From: Pseudomonas veronii
GTDB taxonomy: Bacteria; Pseudomonadota; Gammaproteobacteria; Pseudomonadales; Pseudomonadaceae
Assembly (NCBI RefSeq): GCF_001439695.1
Contig: NZ_JYLL01000014.1
Coordinates: 62,001-126,000 of the forward strand
Length of the DNA stretch: 64,000 nt
Direction of reading: 5' to 3'
Shown here: one piece after another, positions 52,788 to 61,433 of the stretch
How positions within the stretch are numbered: the stretch's first letter is position 1
Layout of the letters: the number at the start of each line of letters is the position of its first letter
Notes under the pieces: model-generated
Told to the model about the DNA's origin: nothing
Seen by the model: only the letters and a program-made list of their open reading frames with translations
The model's database searches: none
Made by a program: the position numbers and the translations under genes

Positions 52788-53546
52788 ATGGGTCGATTAC
52801 CAAACAAGGTCGCGCTGATAACCGGTACAGGCGGCGGCCAGGGCAGGGCTGCGGCGCTACGTTTTGCCCGTGAAGGGGCGATTGTGGTCGGTTGCGATTT
52901 CAATGCCGAAGGTCACGAGGAGACTGCAGCGTTGATGCAGGCCGAGGGTTTTACCCTGTACGGCTCGGCACCCGTGGACCTGGGTGATCATGAACAGGCC
53001 AAGGCCTGGATCGATGCCGCCGTGGCTGAACACGGGCGCATCGACATCCTGTACAACAACGCTTCCGCCGCACGCTTCGGGCTGGTCAGCGAGCTGTCGA
53101 TCGAAGATTGGCAGTACACCATGCGCAACGAAATCGACCTGCTGTTCTATACCACCAAATATGCATGGCACCACTTGGCCGAACAGCGCGGAGTGATCAT
53201 CAATGTATCGTCCACCGCTGCATGGGGTGGCTCGAAAGTGGCCGGCATTTCCGCGCATTCGGCTGCAAAGGGCGCTGTGGTGTCCTTCACTCGCCAGTTG
53301 GCGGTAGAAGGGGCGCCGTTCGGTATACGTGCGGTCAGTTTGAGCCCGGGATTTGTCGCGACGCCTGGCACCCGGCCTTTTCTGGAAGACCCCAAAATGC
53401 GCGCCATGCTGCTGGATGGCGTATTGATGGATCGCCCCGGCGAACCCGAGGAAGTGGTGGCAATGGCGGTCTTTGTCGCCTCGGATGAGGCTTCATTCAT
53501 TACCGGTTCGGACTTCGTCATCGATGGCGGGTTACTCGCGATCTAG
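52788..53546 (+). CDS. ditB: SDR, probable cis-dihydrodiol dehydrogenase
   Basis: A 252-residue SDR with TGTGGGQG cofactor motif and YNNASAA. The active-site region SSTAAWGGS is followed by SAHSAAKGAV: His157 stands in place of the catalytic Tyr, with Lys161 kept. By position, between ditA3 and the extradiol dioxygenase, it should oxidise the cis-diol made by DitA to the catechol, the role given to ditB. Either the His is functional, or another residue supplies the proton. ATG 52788 has AGGA seven bases upstream. Confidence 0.7.
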   Translation: MGRLPNKVALITGTGGGQGRAAALRFAREGAIVVGCDFNAEGHEETAALMQAEGFTLYGSAPVDLGDHEQAKAWIDAAVAEHGRIDILYNNASAARFGLVSELSIEDWQYTMRNEIDLLFYTTKYAWHHLAEQRGVIINVSSTAAWGGSKVAGISAHSAAKGAVVSFTRQLAVEGAPFGIRAVSLSPGFVATPGTRPFLEDPKMRAMLLDGVLMDRPGEPEEVVAMAVFVASDEASFITGSDFVIDGGLLAI

Positions 53547-53591
53547 CACGCGCGGCGCCCTGGCATGGGCTACCGGCACCCTTTCATCTCG

Positions 53592-53602
53592 AACAATAAC
53601 AA
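53592..53602 (+). promoter_or_regulatory. AANAANAA motifs before ditC
   Basis: AACAATAACAA holds two overlapping matches and runs into the AAGGTG ribosome site of ditC. Confidence 0.6.
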
Positions 53603-53612
53603 GGTGAATAAC

Positions 53613-54563
53613 GTGGACATCATCGGTATCGGTTACATGGGCTTTGAGACCCCCAATCTCCAAGCGTGGCGTGAGTACGGCCCTCAGGTGATGGGTTTTG
53701 GCATAGGCAAGAACCCCGAGAGTGATCCCGATTCGCTGTACTTCAAGATCGATGATCGTCGGCATCGCTTCGCTTTTCATCCTGGCAAGGTAGACCGCAT
53801 TGTCTACATCGGTTGGGAAGCGGTGGGGCGCATGGCGTTCGAGGACGGCATCAAGAAGCTGGCAGCCGCCAATGTCGACTTCACTCGCGGTGATGCTGAG
53901 CTGTGCGAAAAGCGTGGCGTGCGTGAATTAGTGCGTTTTCGTGACCCGGTGGGGTATCAGCACGAATTGTTTTACGGGCAAAAATGGCTGCCGCGCTCGT
54001 TCCAGCCGGGCCGCCCGCACAGTGGTTTCCTTGCCGACGAACGGGGTGCGGGTCATGTGGTGCTGATCACCCCGGACTACACTCCGGAACTGGAAGACTT
54101 CCTGCTTAATGTCATGGGTTTCAGCTGGTATGGCGCTGGTGCGGGCAAGGGACGAACCGGTTTCTTCCGCTCCAAACTCAACCATCACACCAGCCATGAC
54201 ATCGCTTATGGTCACGGACCGGGTCGCATGGGCGTGCAGCATGTCGGGCTGTTTGTACGCAACGTGCGTGATGTCGGTGAGACCTACGACATCGTGCGTC
54301 AGCGTGAACTGCCGATGATGATGACCCTCGGCCAACATGCCCAGGACCCCCATCTGTCGTTCTACCATTTCAATCCGTCCGGGTTCGCCTTCGAGACCAT
54401 TGCTGAAATCGAGCCATGGCAAGGCGATCCCTATGAGCTGAATCCAGAAAAACTCAGCCTGTGGGGCCACGAAATGGTCGGGCCAATTCTCGGCGCCAGC
54501 GTCAAGACGCCGGAAGAAGTGCTCGACGCCGAGTACCTGCCGACCTACTTGGCCAAGCGCTGA
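53613..54563 (+). CDS. ditC: Extradiol ring-cleavage dioxygenase
   Basis: A 316-residue two-domain VOC extradiol dioxygenase of the 2,3-dihydroxybiphenyl dioxygenase type. The Fe(II) ligands are His148 (GAGHVVL), His210 (GVQHVGLF) and Glu261 (FAFETIAE), almost the same numbering as BphC (146, 210, 260). The opening IIGIGYMGFETPNLQAW is typical. GTG 53613 is used because AAGGTG lies six bases upstream. It would cleave the diterpenoid catechol. Its stop is one base from the next ATG. Confidence 0.9.
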   Translation: MDIIGIGYMGFETPNLQAWREYGPQVMGFGIGKNPESDPDSLYFKIDDRRHRFAFHPGKVDRIVYIGWEAVGRMAFEDGIKKLAAANVDFTRGDAELCEKRGVRELVRFRDPVGYQHELFYGQKWLPRSFQPGRPHSGFLADERGAGHVVLITPDYTPELEDFLLNVMGFSWYGAGAGKGRTGFFRSKLNHHTSHDIAYGHGPGRMGVQHVGLFVRNVRDVGETYDIVRQRELPMMMTLGQHAQDPHLSFYHFNPSGFAFETIAEIEPWQGDPYELNPEKLSLWGHEMVGPILGASVKTPEEVLDAEYLPTYLAKR

Positions 54564-54564
54564 C

Positions 54565-55449
54565 ATGCGTCTGGCGCGGGTCGAAGTTGCCGGGCAAGCG
54601 TTCTGGGCGTTGCTGAATGCGCAAGCTGATTGCTTTCGGCGAATTAATGCTCCTTTCGCCCACTGGGCCGGGCTAGGGGCGGATCTTGCGCCAGACGCCC
54701 TCGACCCGAGTGGCGAATGGTTGCCGTTGTCGGCTGCGCGCCTGCTTGCGCCATTGGAACCCGGTAGCCGGGTTTTTGGTGTGGGCCTCAATTACCTCAG
54801 CCACCTCAAGCGCCTTGGCAGTGATTCTCCGGCGCACCCGTTGGCGTACATGAAACCGGAGTCAGCGCTGGTTGGTGCCTATGACGAGATCGATTATTCG
54901 CCGCTGACCACCCAGCTTGATTACGAGGTGGAACTGGTCGCCGTAGTGGGCCGCCCGTTGCTGGATGAACCGCATGCCAGCGACTGCCTGCTGGGGTATA
55001 CGGTGGGCAATGACATAAGTGCGCGCGATGCCGGCAAGCAGATTGGTCGTCTGGACCTGTTGACCCAGAAAGCCATGGACCGCACCACACCGGTAGGTCC
55101 ATGGATCGTGACCGCGGACGAACTGGGTGTAACGGGGCAACCGGCTTTAGATATGCGCCTGAGCGTTAACTATGAACTGCGCCAGCAGGACAATACCCGG
55201 CAGATGATTTTTCCCCTGGATGAGTTGCTCAATTATCTGGATGCACGCATCAGTCTGCGTCCTGGCGACCTGGTGTTTACCGGATCCACCCACGGCGTAG
55301 GACTGGAAAGCGGGCGTTTTTTACGGCCGGGTGATCGGGTCGAGGCTGAGATTGCAGGTATCGGTCGACAGAGCAATACCATCGCTGCGCCACGCCAACT
55401 CATCCCCGCCCGTGCGGCGGGGCGACTGGGTCAGCCGCTGGACAAGTAA
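54565..55449 (+). CDS. Fumarylacetoacetate hydrolase-fold enzyme (hydrolase/isomerase/decarboxylase)
   Basis: A 294-residue FAH-superfamily protein. The metal and substrate site segments are YMKPESALVG, LDYEVELVAVVGRP, GYTVGNDISARDAGK and RPGDLVFTGSTHGVGLE. It lies one base after ditC and is translationally coupled to it. Such enzymes hydrolyse or decarboxylate ring-fission products. Position suggests ditD; I do not recall its sequence well enough to assign the symbol. A longer relative follows at 60384. Confidence 0.82.
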   Translation: MRLARVEVAGQAFWALLNAQADCFRRINAPFAHWAGLGADLAPDALDPSGEWLPLSAARLLAPLEPGSRVFGVGLNYLSHLKRLGSDSPAHPLAYMKPESALVGAYDEIDYSPLTTQLDYEVELVAVVGRPLLDEPHASDCLLGYTVGNDISARDAGKQIGRLDLLTQKAMDRTTPVGPWIVTADELGVTGQPALDMRLSVNYELRQQDNTRQMIFPLDELLNYLDARISLRPGDLVFTGSTHGVGLESGRFLRPGDRVEAEIAGIGRQSNTIAAPRQLIPARAAGRLGQPLDK

Positions 55450-55487
55450 TCCCTGAAACTGACTGGCGTAGCCGCTGAGGAGTGATG

Positions 55488-57074
55488 ATGAGCGAGGGTT
55501 CGGCGTGGGCGCCGTTTCGCAACAAAGCGTTCCGCGGTTTATGGCTGGCAGCCGCAGTGGTCAACATGGCTATCTGGATGCAGACGGTCGCCGCGGCGTG
55601 GATCATGACCACATTGACGACGTCGGCAGCCATGGTCTCTCTGGTGCAAACCGCCGTGACCCTACCGGTATTTCTGTTTGCCTTTCCCGGTGGGGTGATT
55701 GCCGATCGGGTAGACCGTCGCAGTTGGCTGATCATTACCCAGTGCATGATGCTGTTCGCCGCACTGGTGTTGTGTGTGCTGGCGTACAGCGCGCACATGG
55801 AAACCTGGGGCTTGTTGGCGTTTACCTTTGTGCTCGGTACTGGCAGTGCGCTGGGCATGTCGGCGTGGATGGTGACCATGGTCGGCGTACTGCCTCGCGA
55901 CCAGGTGCCGGCTGCAGTGTCCTTGAACGGAATTTCCATCAATGCCACCCGGGCTTTGGGCCCCGCGTTGGCGGGTGCACTGATTGCATACTGGAACACG
56001 ACCTCGGTATTTCTGGTGATCGCGCTGTGTATGTTCGCGGTGCTCCTCTTCCTCTTTCGTATCGCGCCCAACCCGCCTGCCGTGGGCTTGCCACCGGAAA
56101 CCCTGACCGGTGGCATGCGCAGTGGCCTGCGCTATATCCGGCATTCAGCGGTCCTGTTCAGCGCCATGAAGCAGGTTCTTGTGTTCACCATGAGTGCCAG
56201 TGCTTTATGGGCCTTGCTGCCACTGGTGGCCAAGCAGGAATTGGGTATGGACGCTGGTGGTTATGGCTTGCTCATGGCGTTTCTTGGTGCCGGTGCAGTA
56301 TTGGCTGCGCTGAGCTTGCCGCGGTTGTATCGCGTATTGGGCATGCGTCATCTGCTGGTTTGCGGCGCCATTTCCTTTGCCCTCGCCACCCTCACTGCCG
56401 CGCTATCCAACAACCGCTACGCGGTCTGCGCAATGCTGCTGCTGGCAGGGTTCGGCTGGATGGCGGTCAACGCGACCATTTCAACGGTGGTGCAAACCTA
56501 TGCCGCCAATTGGGTGCGCGCACGGGTCGCATCGGTCTATGTGTTGATCCTGATGGGCGCGATGGCGGCCGGCGGTGCGATATGGGGGGCATTGGCCGAG
56601 TATCTGGGATTGAGCCAGAGCTTGCTGCTCTCGACACTGTTGTTGCTGGTCGGCATCGCGCTGACCCGAAATGGCCATGTGGAACTGGGCCAGGAAGCAG
56701 ACTTTGCCGAGGTGCAGTTGACCGACACACTCCAGCTGGCCAGTCCGGTGTCCCATTCCGAAGGACCGGTATCGGTGGAGATTGTGTACCAGGTGGCGGC
56801 GCCGGACCGCGATGAATTTCTGGCTGCCGTATACGCGGTAGGCAAGGCGCGACGGCGCAACGGTGCGCAAAACTGGCGTTTGTACCGCGACATGGCGGAC
56901 CCGCAACTCTACAGCGAGCGCTTTATTGTCGAGTCATGGCTGGAATACTTGCGCCAACAGGTTCGGGTGACCCAGGCCGACCAGGCCCAAGAGCGTCTCA
57001 TCGAGCGTTTTCGTCGCGAAGATCTGCAAACCCGTCGTTTGATCTATCAGCCGCCAGTGAAATTAACCGATTGA
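55488..57074 (+). CDS. ditE: MFS permease with C-terminal soluble domain
   Basis: A 528-residue MFS protein of the MFS_3 (PF05977-like) branch, with the opening WAPFRNKAFRGLWLAAAVVNMAIWMQTVAA-type start. After the 12th helix a roughly 120-residue soluble tail follows, with VSVEIVYQVAAPDRDEFLAAV and SERFIVESWLEYLRQ, resembling a ferredoxin-like/monooxygenase-like domain. Start 55488 has GAGGAG five bases upstream. It is unlike the three other MFS genes of the window. Its place matches ditE, the permease gene linked to abietane degradation in BKME-9. Confidence 0.75.
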   Translation: MSEGSAWAPFRNKAFRGLWLAAAVVNMAIWMQTVAAAWIMTTLTTSAAMVSLVQTAVTLPVFLFAFPGGVIADRVDRRSWLIITQCMMLFAALVLCVLAYSAHMETWGLLAFTFVLGTGSALGMSAWMVTMVGVLPRDQVPAAVSLNGISINATRALGPALAGALIAYWNTTSVFLVIALCMFAVLLFLFRIAPNPPAVGLPPETLTGGMRSGLRYIRHSAVLFSAMKQVLVFTMSASALWALLPLVAKQELGMDAGGYGLLMAFLGAGAVLAALSLPRLYRVLGMRHLLVCGAISFALATLTAALSNNRYAVCAMLLLAGFGWMAVNATISTVVQTYAANWVRARVASVYVLILMGAMAAGGAIWGALAEYLGLSQSLLLSTLLLLVGIALTRNGHVELGQEADFAEVQLTDTLQLASPVSHSEGPVSVEIVYQVAAPDRDEFLAAVYAVGKARRRNGAQNWRLYRDMADPQLYSERFIVESWLEYLRQQVRVTQADQAQERLIERFRREDLQTRRLIYQPPVKLTD

Positions 57075-57102
57075 AGTGTTCGAGTAATTCCCAGATAAAA
57101 CT

Positions 57103-57140
57103 TTTACGGCGCCAATCATTCTCAGGTTAGAATGGCGCCA
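57103..57140 (+). promoter_or_regulatory. ditR promoter with interrupted inverted repeat
   Basis: TTACGG-like -35 and TAGAAT -10 (57129-57134) 18 bases apart. GGCGCC (57109) and ATTCT (57119) pair with AGAAT (57130) and GGCGCC (57135), a dyad that covers the promoter and could mediate autoregulation. Confidence 0.45.
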
Positions 57141-57162
57141 CTCTAAAGTTACTGGATTGGGC

Positions 57163-57948
57163 ATGGAACTCACTGACGTCAACGACAGCAGCAAATCGGC
57201 CGGCGCAACCCTCGTCAAGCCTGTATCCAACGCCATACGCATCTTGCGCTATCTCAGTCAGGTGGGCACGCCGGAACGTTCAGTGGACATCGCCCGGCAA
57301 CTGAAAATCAATCCAAGTACCTGCTTCAACATCCTGCGCACCCTGGTGCAAGAGGAGGTGGTCGATTTCAGTGCCCTTTCCAAGCGTTACACCGTGGGCC
57401 TGGGCCTGGCGCGCCTGGTTGAACAATTGGTGACTCAGGGTCACCGCGTGCAAATGGCCAAACCCCTGTTGCAGAACCTGGCTGCACGCCAGCGGGTGAC
57501 CATCACCCTGTGGCGCAAAATGAGCCCTGACCGCATCGTCATTGTCAGTTCCGCCGCGAGCCCGACCGATGTGCGTATCGACATGGCTGAAGGTCAGCGT
57601 CTGCCAATTCTGATGGGCGCCAGCGGCCGGTTGTTCGCTACGCAGATCGACCTCGACGATCCGGAAGTACAGAGCAGTTTCGAGACGATTCGCTGGGCCC
57701 AGCCGCTGTCGCTCGAGGTCTATCGCGAAGAAGTGAGAGAGGCCGCCGAGCGCGGTTGGGCAATGGACGATGGGCATTTTTCGGGGGGGATTCTTGCCAT
57801 TGCGGCGCCGGTCTTCTCACCAACCAACAGCATCGATTTCACCGTGTCAGCGGTGATGTTCCGTGGCCAACGGGATGAAGAGGGCCTTGCCGAACTGGGC
57901 AAGGCGCTGATCGAGTTCTGCAGCGAAGTGGCCGGCGTACTCTACTGA
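57163..57948 (+). CDS. ditR: IclR family transcriptional regulator
   Basis: A 261-residue IclR-type regulator. The N-terminal winged helix (AIRILRYLSQVGTPERSVDIARQLKINPSTCFNILRTLV) is followed by the effector domain with LPILMGASGRLFA and MDDGHFSGGILAIAAPV. ATG 57163 is used; the upstream TTG frame is rejected. ditR of BKME-9 encodes an IclR-type inducer-dependent activator of ditA3, not strictly needed for growth on abietanes. Here it stands between ditE and the thiolase gene, convergent with the latter. Confidence 0.85.
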   Translation: MELTDVNDSSKSAGATLVKPVSNAIRILRYLSQVGTPERSVDIARQLKINPSTCFNILRTLVQEEVVDFSALSKRYTVGLGLARLVEQLVTQGHRVQMAKPLLQNLAARQRVTITLWRKMSPDRIVIVSSAASPTDVRIDMAEGQRLPILMGASGRLFATQIDLDDPEVQSSFETIRWAQPLSLEVYREEVREAAERGWAMDDGHFSGGILAIAAPVFSPTNSIDFTVSAVMFRGQRDEEGLAELGKALIEFCSEVAGVLY

Positions 57949-57957
57949 GGCGCGCCG

Positions 57958-59148
57958 TTACTCGCGAACCAGTAGCAGGCTACCCCCCAGCGGGCCGCCT
58001 CCGGCTGCCACCGTACTGACGCGGTGTTCGCGGGTTTGCCGGCCTTCGGCACGACCCCACAGTTGCAGGCAGGCTTCATGCACGTAACCCAGGCCGTGGG
58101 TGCGTCCGCCAGACAGCTGCCCGCCATTGGTATTGATGGGCAAGCTGCCCTCCAGTGCGATGCGCGTGCCACCCTCGACGAACGCGCCACTTTCCCCAAT
58201 GGGGCACAGGCCCAGGGCTTCAAGCCAGATCAGGGTCAAGATCGAAAATCCGTCATACAACTGCGCAGATTCAACATCCTGCGGGGTGTAGTCGGTGCGT
58301 GCCCACATCATCTCGCCAACATCGAAGGCGGCCATTTTGGTCAGGGAGATCTGATCCCACGACCAGGGCTGGTTCAACGCTGCGCCCATGGCCTCGATGC
58401 GAATTGGTTTATTTGGCTGGTCCTGGGCGATATCACGACGGGACAGGATGATGGCGGTGGACGCATCACAATGCACGTCGCAGTCGAACATGCGCAGAGG
58501 CGTTGAAATCATTCGCGATGCCATGTAGTCGTCCATGCTCATCGGCGTGCGGTACAGCGCCTTGGGGTTGCGCATGGCGTTCTGGCGACACGTCAGGGCT
58601 ATCTGCGCCAGCTGCTCCGGTCGGGTGCCGTATTCATGGAAGTGACGCTGGGCATACAACGCCATCAGATTGATGCCCGATTGCACATTGAACGGGGTAA
58701 ACCACTGCCAGGCGTAGCTGCTGTCGCGACCCTGGGTTTTGTTGGTCAGTGCGCCGGCCTGTTTGTTGAGCATACGGGCTGACGCTTCGGTGATGGTGCG
58801 AAACACCAGTACGTGCTTGCACAGGCCCGCCGCAATCGCCATGGCCCCGTTAATGACCCCGGTAAGCGGGCCGGGCCCTTCATAACCGCCACCGAACCAG
58901 TTGACGTTGAGCCCAAGGGCGCTCTTCAGCGCACTGGGACCGACCGGTGAGAACGGGTCGCCATTGTTGTTATCACCCGGCCAGCAGGCCACGCCGTCGA
59001 TGTCGCTACGTTGCAGGCCGGCGTCCGCAATGGCTTCCAGGCAGGCGTCCAGGGTCAGGCGCATCGCTGACTTGGTAGACGGTCGGCCGATCTCTGATTG
59101 CCCGATACCGGTAATGGCTACGTCTTTTTCATAACGATGATCGAACAT
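57958..59148 (-). CDS. Thiolase-superfamily lipid-transfer-type acyltransferase (SCP-x-like)
   Basis: A 396-residue thiolase-fold protein of the SCP-x/lipid-transfer group, with VAITGIGQSEIGRPS at the start and GGQLSGGRTHGLGYVHEACLQLWG near the end, the place of the thiolase GHP motif. Cys in GVACWPGDNN may be functional. Such proteins, with DUF35 partners, act in side-chain and ring degradation of steroids and terpenoids. Start 59148 shares one base with the stop of the DUF35 gene. Position suggests ditF, which was described as SCP-x-like. Confidence 0.82.
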   Translation of the reverse strand: MFDHRYEKDVAITGIGQSEIGRPSTKSAMRLTLDACLEAIADAGLQRSDIDGVACWPGDNNNGDPFSPVGPSALKSALGLNVNWFGGGYEGPGPLTGVINGAMAIAAGLCKHVLVFRTITEASARMLNKQAGALTNKTQGRDSSYAWQWFTPFNVQSGINLMALYAQRHFHEYGTRPEQLAQIALTCRQNAMRNPKALYRTPMSMDDYMASRMISTPLRMFDCDVHCDASTAIILSRRDIAQDQPNKPIRIEAMGAALNQPWSWDQISLTKMAAFDVGEMMWARTDYTPQDVESAQLYDGFSILTLIWLEALGLCPIGESGAFVEGGTRIALEGSLPINTNGGQLSGGRTHGLGYVHEACLQLWGRAEGRQTREHRVSTVAAGGGPLGGSLLLVRE

Positions 59149-59582
59149 CACTGATCCTTCTCGAACAGAGGCAACCACACATCCTCGACATTGAGGAAGC
59201 TGACCCGTACCGGCATGTCGATATGTACATCCGTGACCGGCATGCCCACCACGTTGCTCACGAACTGCAAGCCGGGTTGCTCAACGAGCTCGATGATCGC
59301 CACCACATAGGGCACCTCCAGGTCGGGGGTCCAGGGTTGATAGTTGATGGTGAAGCTAAGTACGGTGCCCTTGCCGGACACCGCTTGCGGCGCCACGTCG
59401 AAGCTTGCGCAATGCGGGCAGAGCGGGGCGGGCGGGTGGAAATACCGGCTACAGGCTGCGCAGCGATGAACGAGCAGTTCGCCCTGTTGACCGCCTTGCC
59501 AGAAGGCGCGGTTGTCGGCGTTGAGTGCAGGCAGTTTTCTAGGCATCAGCGGTCCGCAGGTGAGTGTTTGACTTGAAGTCAT
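59148..59582 (-). CDS. DUF35 OB-fold/zinc-ribbon protein (thiolase partner)
   Basis: A 144-residue protein with a zinc ribbon (HRCAACSRYFHPPAPLCPHC) and an OB-fold domain (VLSFTINYQPW, VPYVVAIIEL). DUF35 proteins are encoded beside SCP-x-like thiolases and form complexes with them to bind acyl-CoA. The stop overlaps the thiolase start (TGATG). ATG 59546 (MPRKLP) is an alternative to 59582. Its promoter region is shared with the SDR at 59686. Confidence 0.85.
   Translation of the reverse strand: MTSSQTLTCGPLMPRKLPALNADNRAFWQGGQQGELLVHRCAACSRYFHPPAPLCPHCASFDVAPQAVSGKGTVLSFTINYQPWTPDLEVPYVVAIIELVEQPGLQFVSNVVGMPVTDVHIDMPVRVSFLNVEDVWLPLFEKDQ
59569..59581. promoter_or_regulatory. Short palindrome at the divergent DUF35/SDR junction
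   Basis: TGACTT, G, AAGTCA, a perfect 6+1+6 palindrome. It overlaps the start of the DUF35 gene and lies just upstream of the -35-like box of the SDR promoter. Confidence 0.35.
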
Positions 59583-59593
59583 ACGGTATCATT

Positions 59594-59623
59594 TGTACAT
59601 ATTTTCTAAAAGTGTCATATATT
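59594..59623 (+). promoter_or_regulatory. Recurring promoter element before the SDR at 59686
   Basis: TGTACA (59594-59599), 18 bases including AAAAGTGT (GTGT at 59612-59615), TATATT (59618-59623). Together with the copy at 61434 it is the clearest example; the two share TGTACATA and GTGTC. Confidence 0.65.
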
Positions 59624-59662
59624 CATCCGGACAAAGGCGCGAATCGACCGTTCGCGCCGTAA

Positions 59663-59673
59663 AACAACAACAA
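59663..59673 (+). promoter_or_regulatory. AANAANAA motifs before the SDR at 59686
   Basis: AACAACAACAA holds two overlapping matches, 13-23 bases before the ATG. Confidence 0.6.
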
Positions 59674-59685
59674 GAGGATTTCGCG

Positions 59686-60387
59686 ATGTCCCAATCACTA
59701 TTGGACAAGAGGGTAGTCGTCACCGGCGGGTTTGGTGCCCTCGGCAGCGCACTTGGCAAATTTCTGCTGGCGCGAGGCGCCCGGGTGGCGTTGCTGGATC
59801 GTAGCGAGGCCCCAGCTGCCTTGCTGGATACGGAAAACCTGCTGTGCCTGGGTGGTGTCGACCTGACTTCGAGCGAGTCGGCCAGCGCTGCGTTCGAGCA
59901 GGTCGCGGGGCATTTGGGTGGCATCGACGGTTTGGTCAATGTCGCGGGCGGGTTTGCCTGGGAGACCGTCGAAGGTGGCAGCCTGCTGACCTGGGATCGC
60001 CTCTATCAGATGAACGTACGTACCGCAGTGGTCAGTTCTCAATCCGGGTTGACACACCTGCTGGATTCCAAGGCCGGGCGCATCGTCAACATTGGCGCGC
60101 TGGCCTCTGTCAAAGCCGCAACAGGTATGGGGGCTTATGCCGCCTCCAAGGCCGGTGTGGCCCGGTTGACCGAGGCGTTGGCCGAGGAACTGAAGGATCG
60201 TGGTGTAACGGTCAACGCTGTGCTGCCGAGCATCATTGACACCCCCGCCAACCGCGCCGACATGCCTGATGCTGACAGCAGCCGCTGGGTCACTCCGCAG
60301 GCGTTGGCGGCGGTAGTGGCGTTTCTTTTATCCGACGAAGCCGCAGCAGTAACCGGTGCGCTGCTCCCCGTGAGTGGTCGCGTATGA
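59686..60387 (+). CDS. SDR family oxidoreductase
   Basis: A 233-residue, short SDR: TGGFGALG cofactor motif, VNVAGGFAW, and catalytic GAYAASKAGVARL. ATG 59686 has AAGAGGA seven bases upstream. Its stop overlaps the ATG of the FAH-fold gene (ATGA), so the two act together. Position suggests ditG; the substrate is probably a keto or hydroxy intermediate after ring cleavage. Confidence 0.82.
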   Translation: MSQSLLDKRVVVTGGFGALGSALGKFLLARGARVALLDRSEAPAALLDTENLLCLGGVDLTSSESASAAFEQVAGHLGGIDGLVNVAGGFAWETVEGGSLLTWDRLYQMNVRTAVVSSQSGLTHLLDSKAGRIVNIGALASVKAATGMGAYAASKAGVARLTEALAEELKDRGVTVNAVLPSIIDTPANRADMPDADSSRWVTPQALAAVVAFLLSDEAAAVTGALLPVSGRV

Positions 60388-61382
60388 GACTGGTGACGTA
60401 TACCGACGCCGAAGGGTTTGAGCGCGCGGGTGCATTGCTCAATCGGGATCAGCAGGTACTCGACCTGCAACACGCTTACCGCTTGCTGGAAGGTCGTGAC
60501 AGTGTGGCGTTGAGCAGCATTCTGGCTTTGGTAGAGGCCGGCGAACCGGCGCTGGAATTGGCCCGCTCACTGGTCGCTAAGGCACCCTCGGCGGCGGTGC
60601 TGGAGCGTGCCAGCGTGAAGCTGCGTGCACCGATCCAGCCGCCTCCACAAATGCGCGACTGTTCCTGCTTCGAATTGCATCTGCGCCAGAGCTTCGCGGC
60701 GGCCCGTCGTGCCCGTGCGCTGCGTACCGAAGACCCGGAAGCCACGCTGAAAGCGATGAACACCCGCGCTGACGATCGGGTCATCGAGACTTTCAACAAG
60801 CAGCCTATTTACTACAAGGGCAACCGTTTCGCGGTGATTGGCATCGACGATGAATTTCAATGGCCGAGCTACAGCCGGGCGATGGATTTCGAACTGGAGT
60901 TCGGTTGCTACATCGGTAAGCGCGGCAAGGACATCAGCCGTGAAGCCGCCCGGGCGCATATCGTCGGCTACACCATCTTCAACGACATGAGTGCCCGCGA
61001 CGCCCAGGCCCTGGAAATGCCCGGCATGCTCGGCCCGGCCAAGAGCAAGGATTTTGATACCGCCAATATCATGGGCCCCTGTCTGGTGACAGCCGATGAG
61101 CTGGGTGATCCCTATGACCTGAACATGGTCGCCCGGGTCAATGGCGAGGAGTGGGGGCGCGGCAATACCCGCGATATGCGCTGGAGTTTCGAAGACGTGA
61201 TTGCCCACGTGTCCCGCTCGGAAACCCTGTACCCCGGCGAGTTTCTGGGCTCCGGCACGGTCGGCAACGGCTGCGGCCTGGAGCAATTGCGTTATTTGAA
61301 GCCTGGCGATGTGGTTGAACTGGAGATCGACGGCATTGGTGTGCTGCGCACTCAAGCGGGCAAGGCATCGAACAAGGATTGA
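60384..61382 (+). CDS. Fumarylacetoacetate hydrolase-fold enzyme, second copy
   Basis: A 332-residue FAH-superfamily protein, longer at the N terminus than the copy at 54565. Key segments are YYKGNRFAVIG, MDFELEFGCYIGKRGKDI, GYTIFNDMSARDAQ and FLGSGTVGNGCGLEQL, with acidic metal ligands in FELEFG. It is coupled to the SDR before it. Position suggests ditH. The two FAH-fold enzymes probably act on successive ring-fission products. Confidence 0.82.
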   Translation: MRLVTYTDAEGFERAGALLNRDQQVLDLQHAYRLLEGRDSVALSSILALVEAGEPALELARSLVAKAPSAAVLERASVKLRAPIQPPPQMRDCSCFELHLRQSFAAARRARALRTEDPEATLKAMNTRADDRVIETFNKQPIYYKGNRFAVIGIDDEFQWPSYSRAMDFELEFGCYIGKRGKDISREAARAHIVGYTIFNDMSARDAQALEMPGMLGPAKSKDFDTANIMGPCLVTADELGDPYDLNMVARVNGEEWGRGNTRDMRWSFEDVIAHVSRSETLYPGEFLGSGTVGNGCGLEQLRYLKPGDVVELEIDGIGVLRTQAGKASNKD

Positions 61383-61401
61383 CGCGTACGTGAATGACGG
61401 A

Positions 61402-61432
61402 AGAATTCACTTACAAGTACAAAGTGAATTCT
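61402..61432. promoter_or_regulatory. Perfect 11-bp inverted repeat upstream of ditA1
   Basis: AGAATTCACTT (61402-61412), nine bases, AAGTGAATTCT (61422-61432). It ends one base before the -35-like TGTACA, the normal position for an activator operator. DitR (IclR type) is the likely ligand. Confidence 0.7.
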
Positions 61433-61433
61433 A

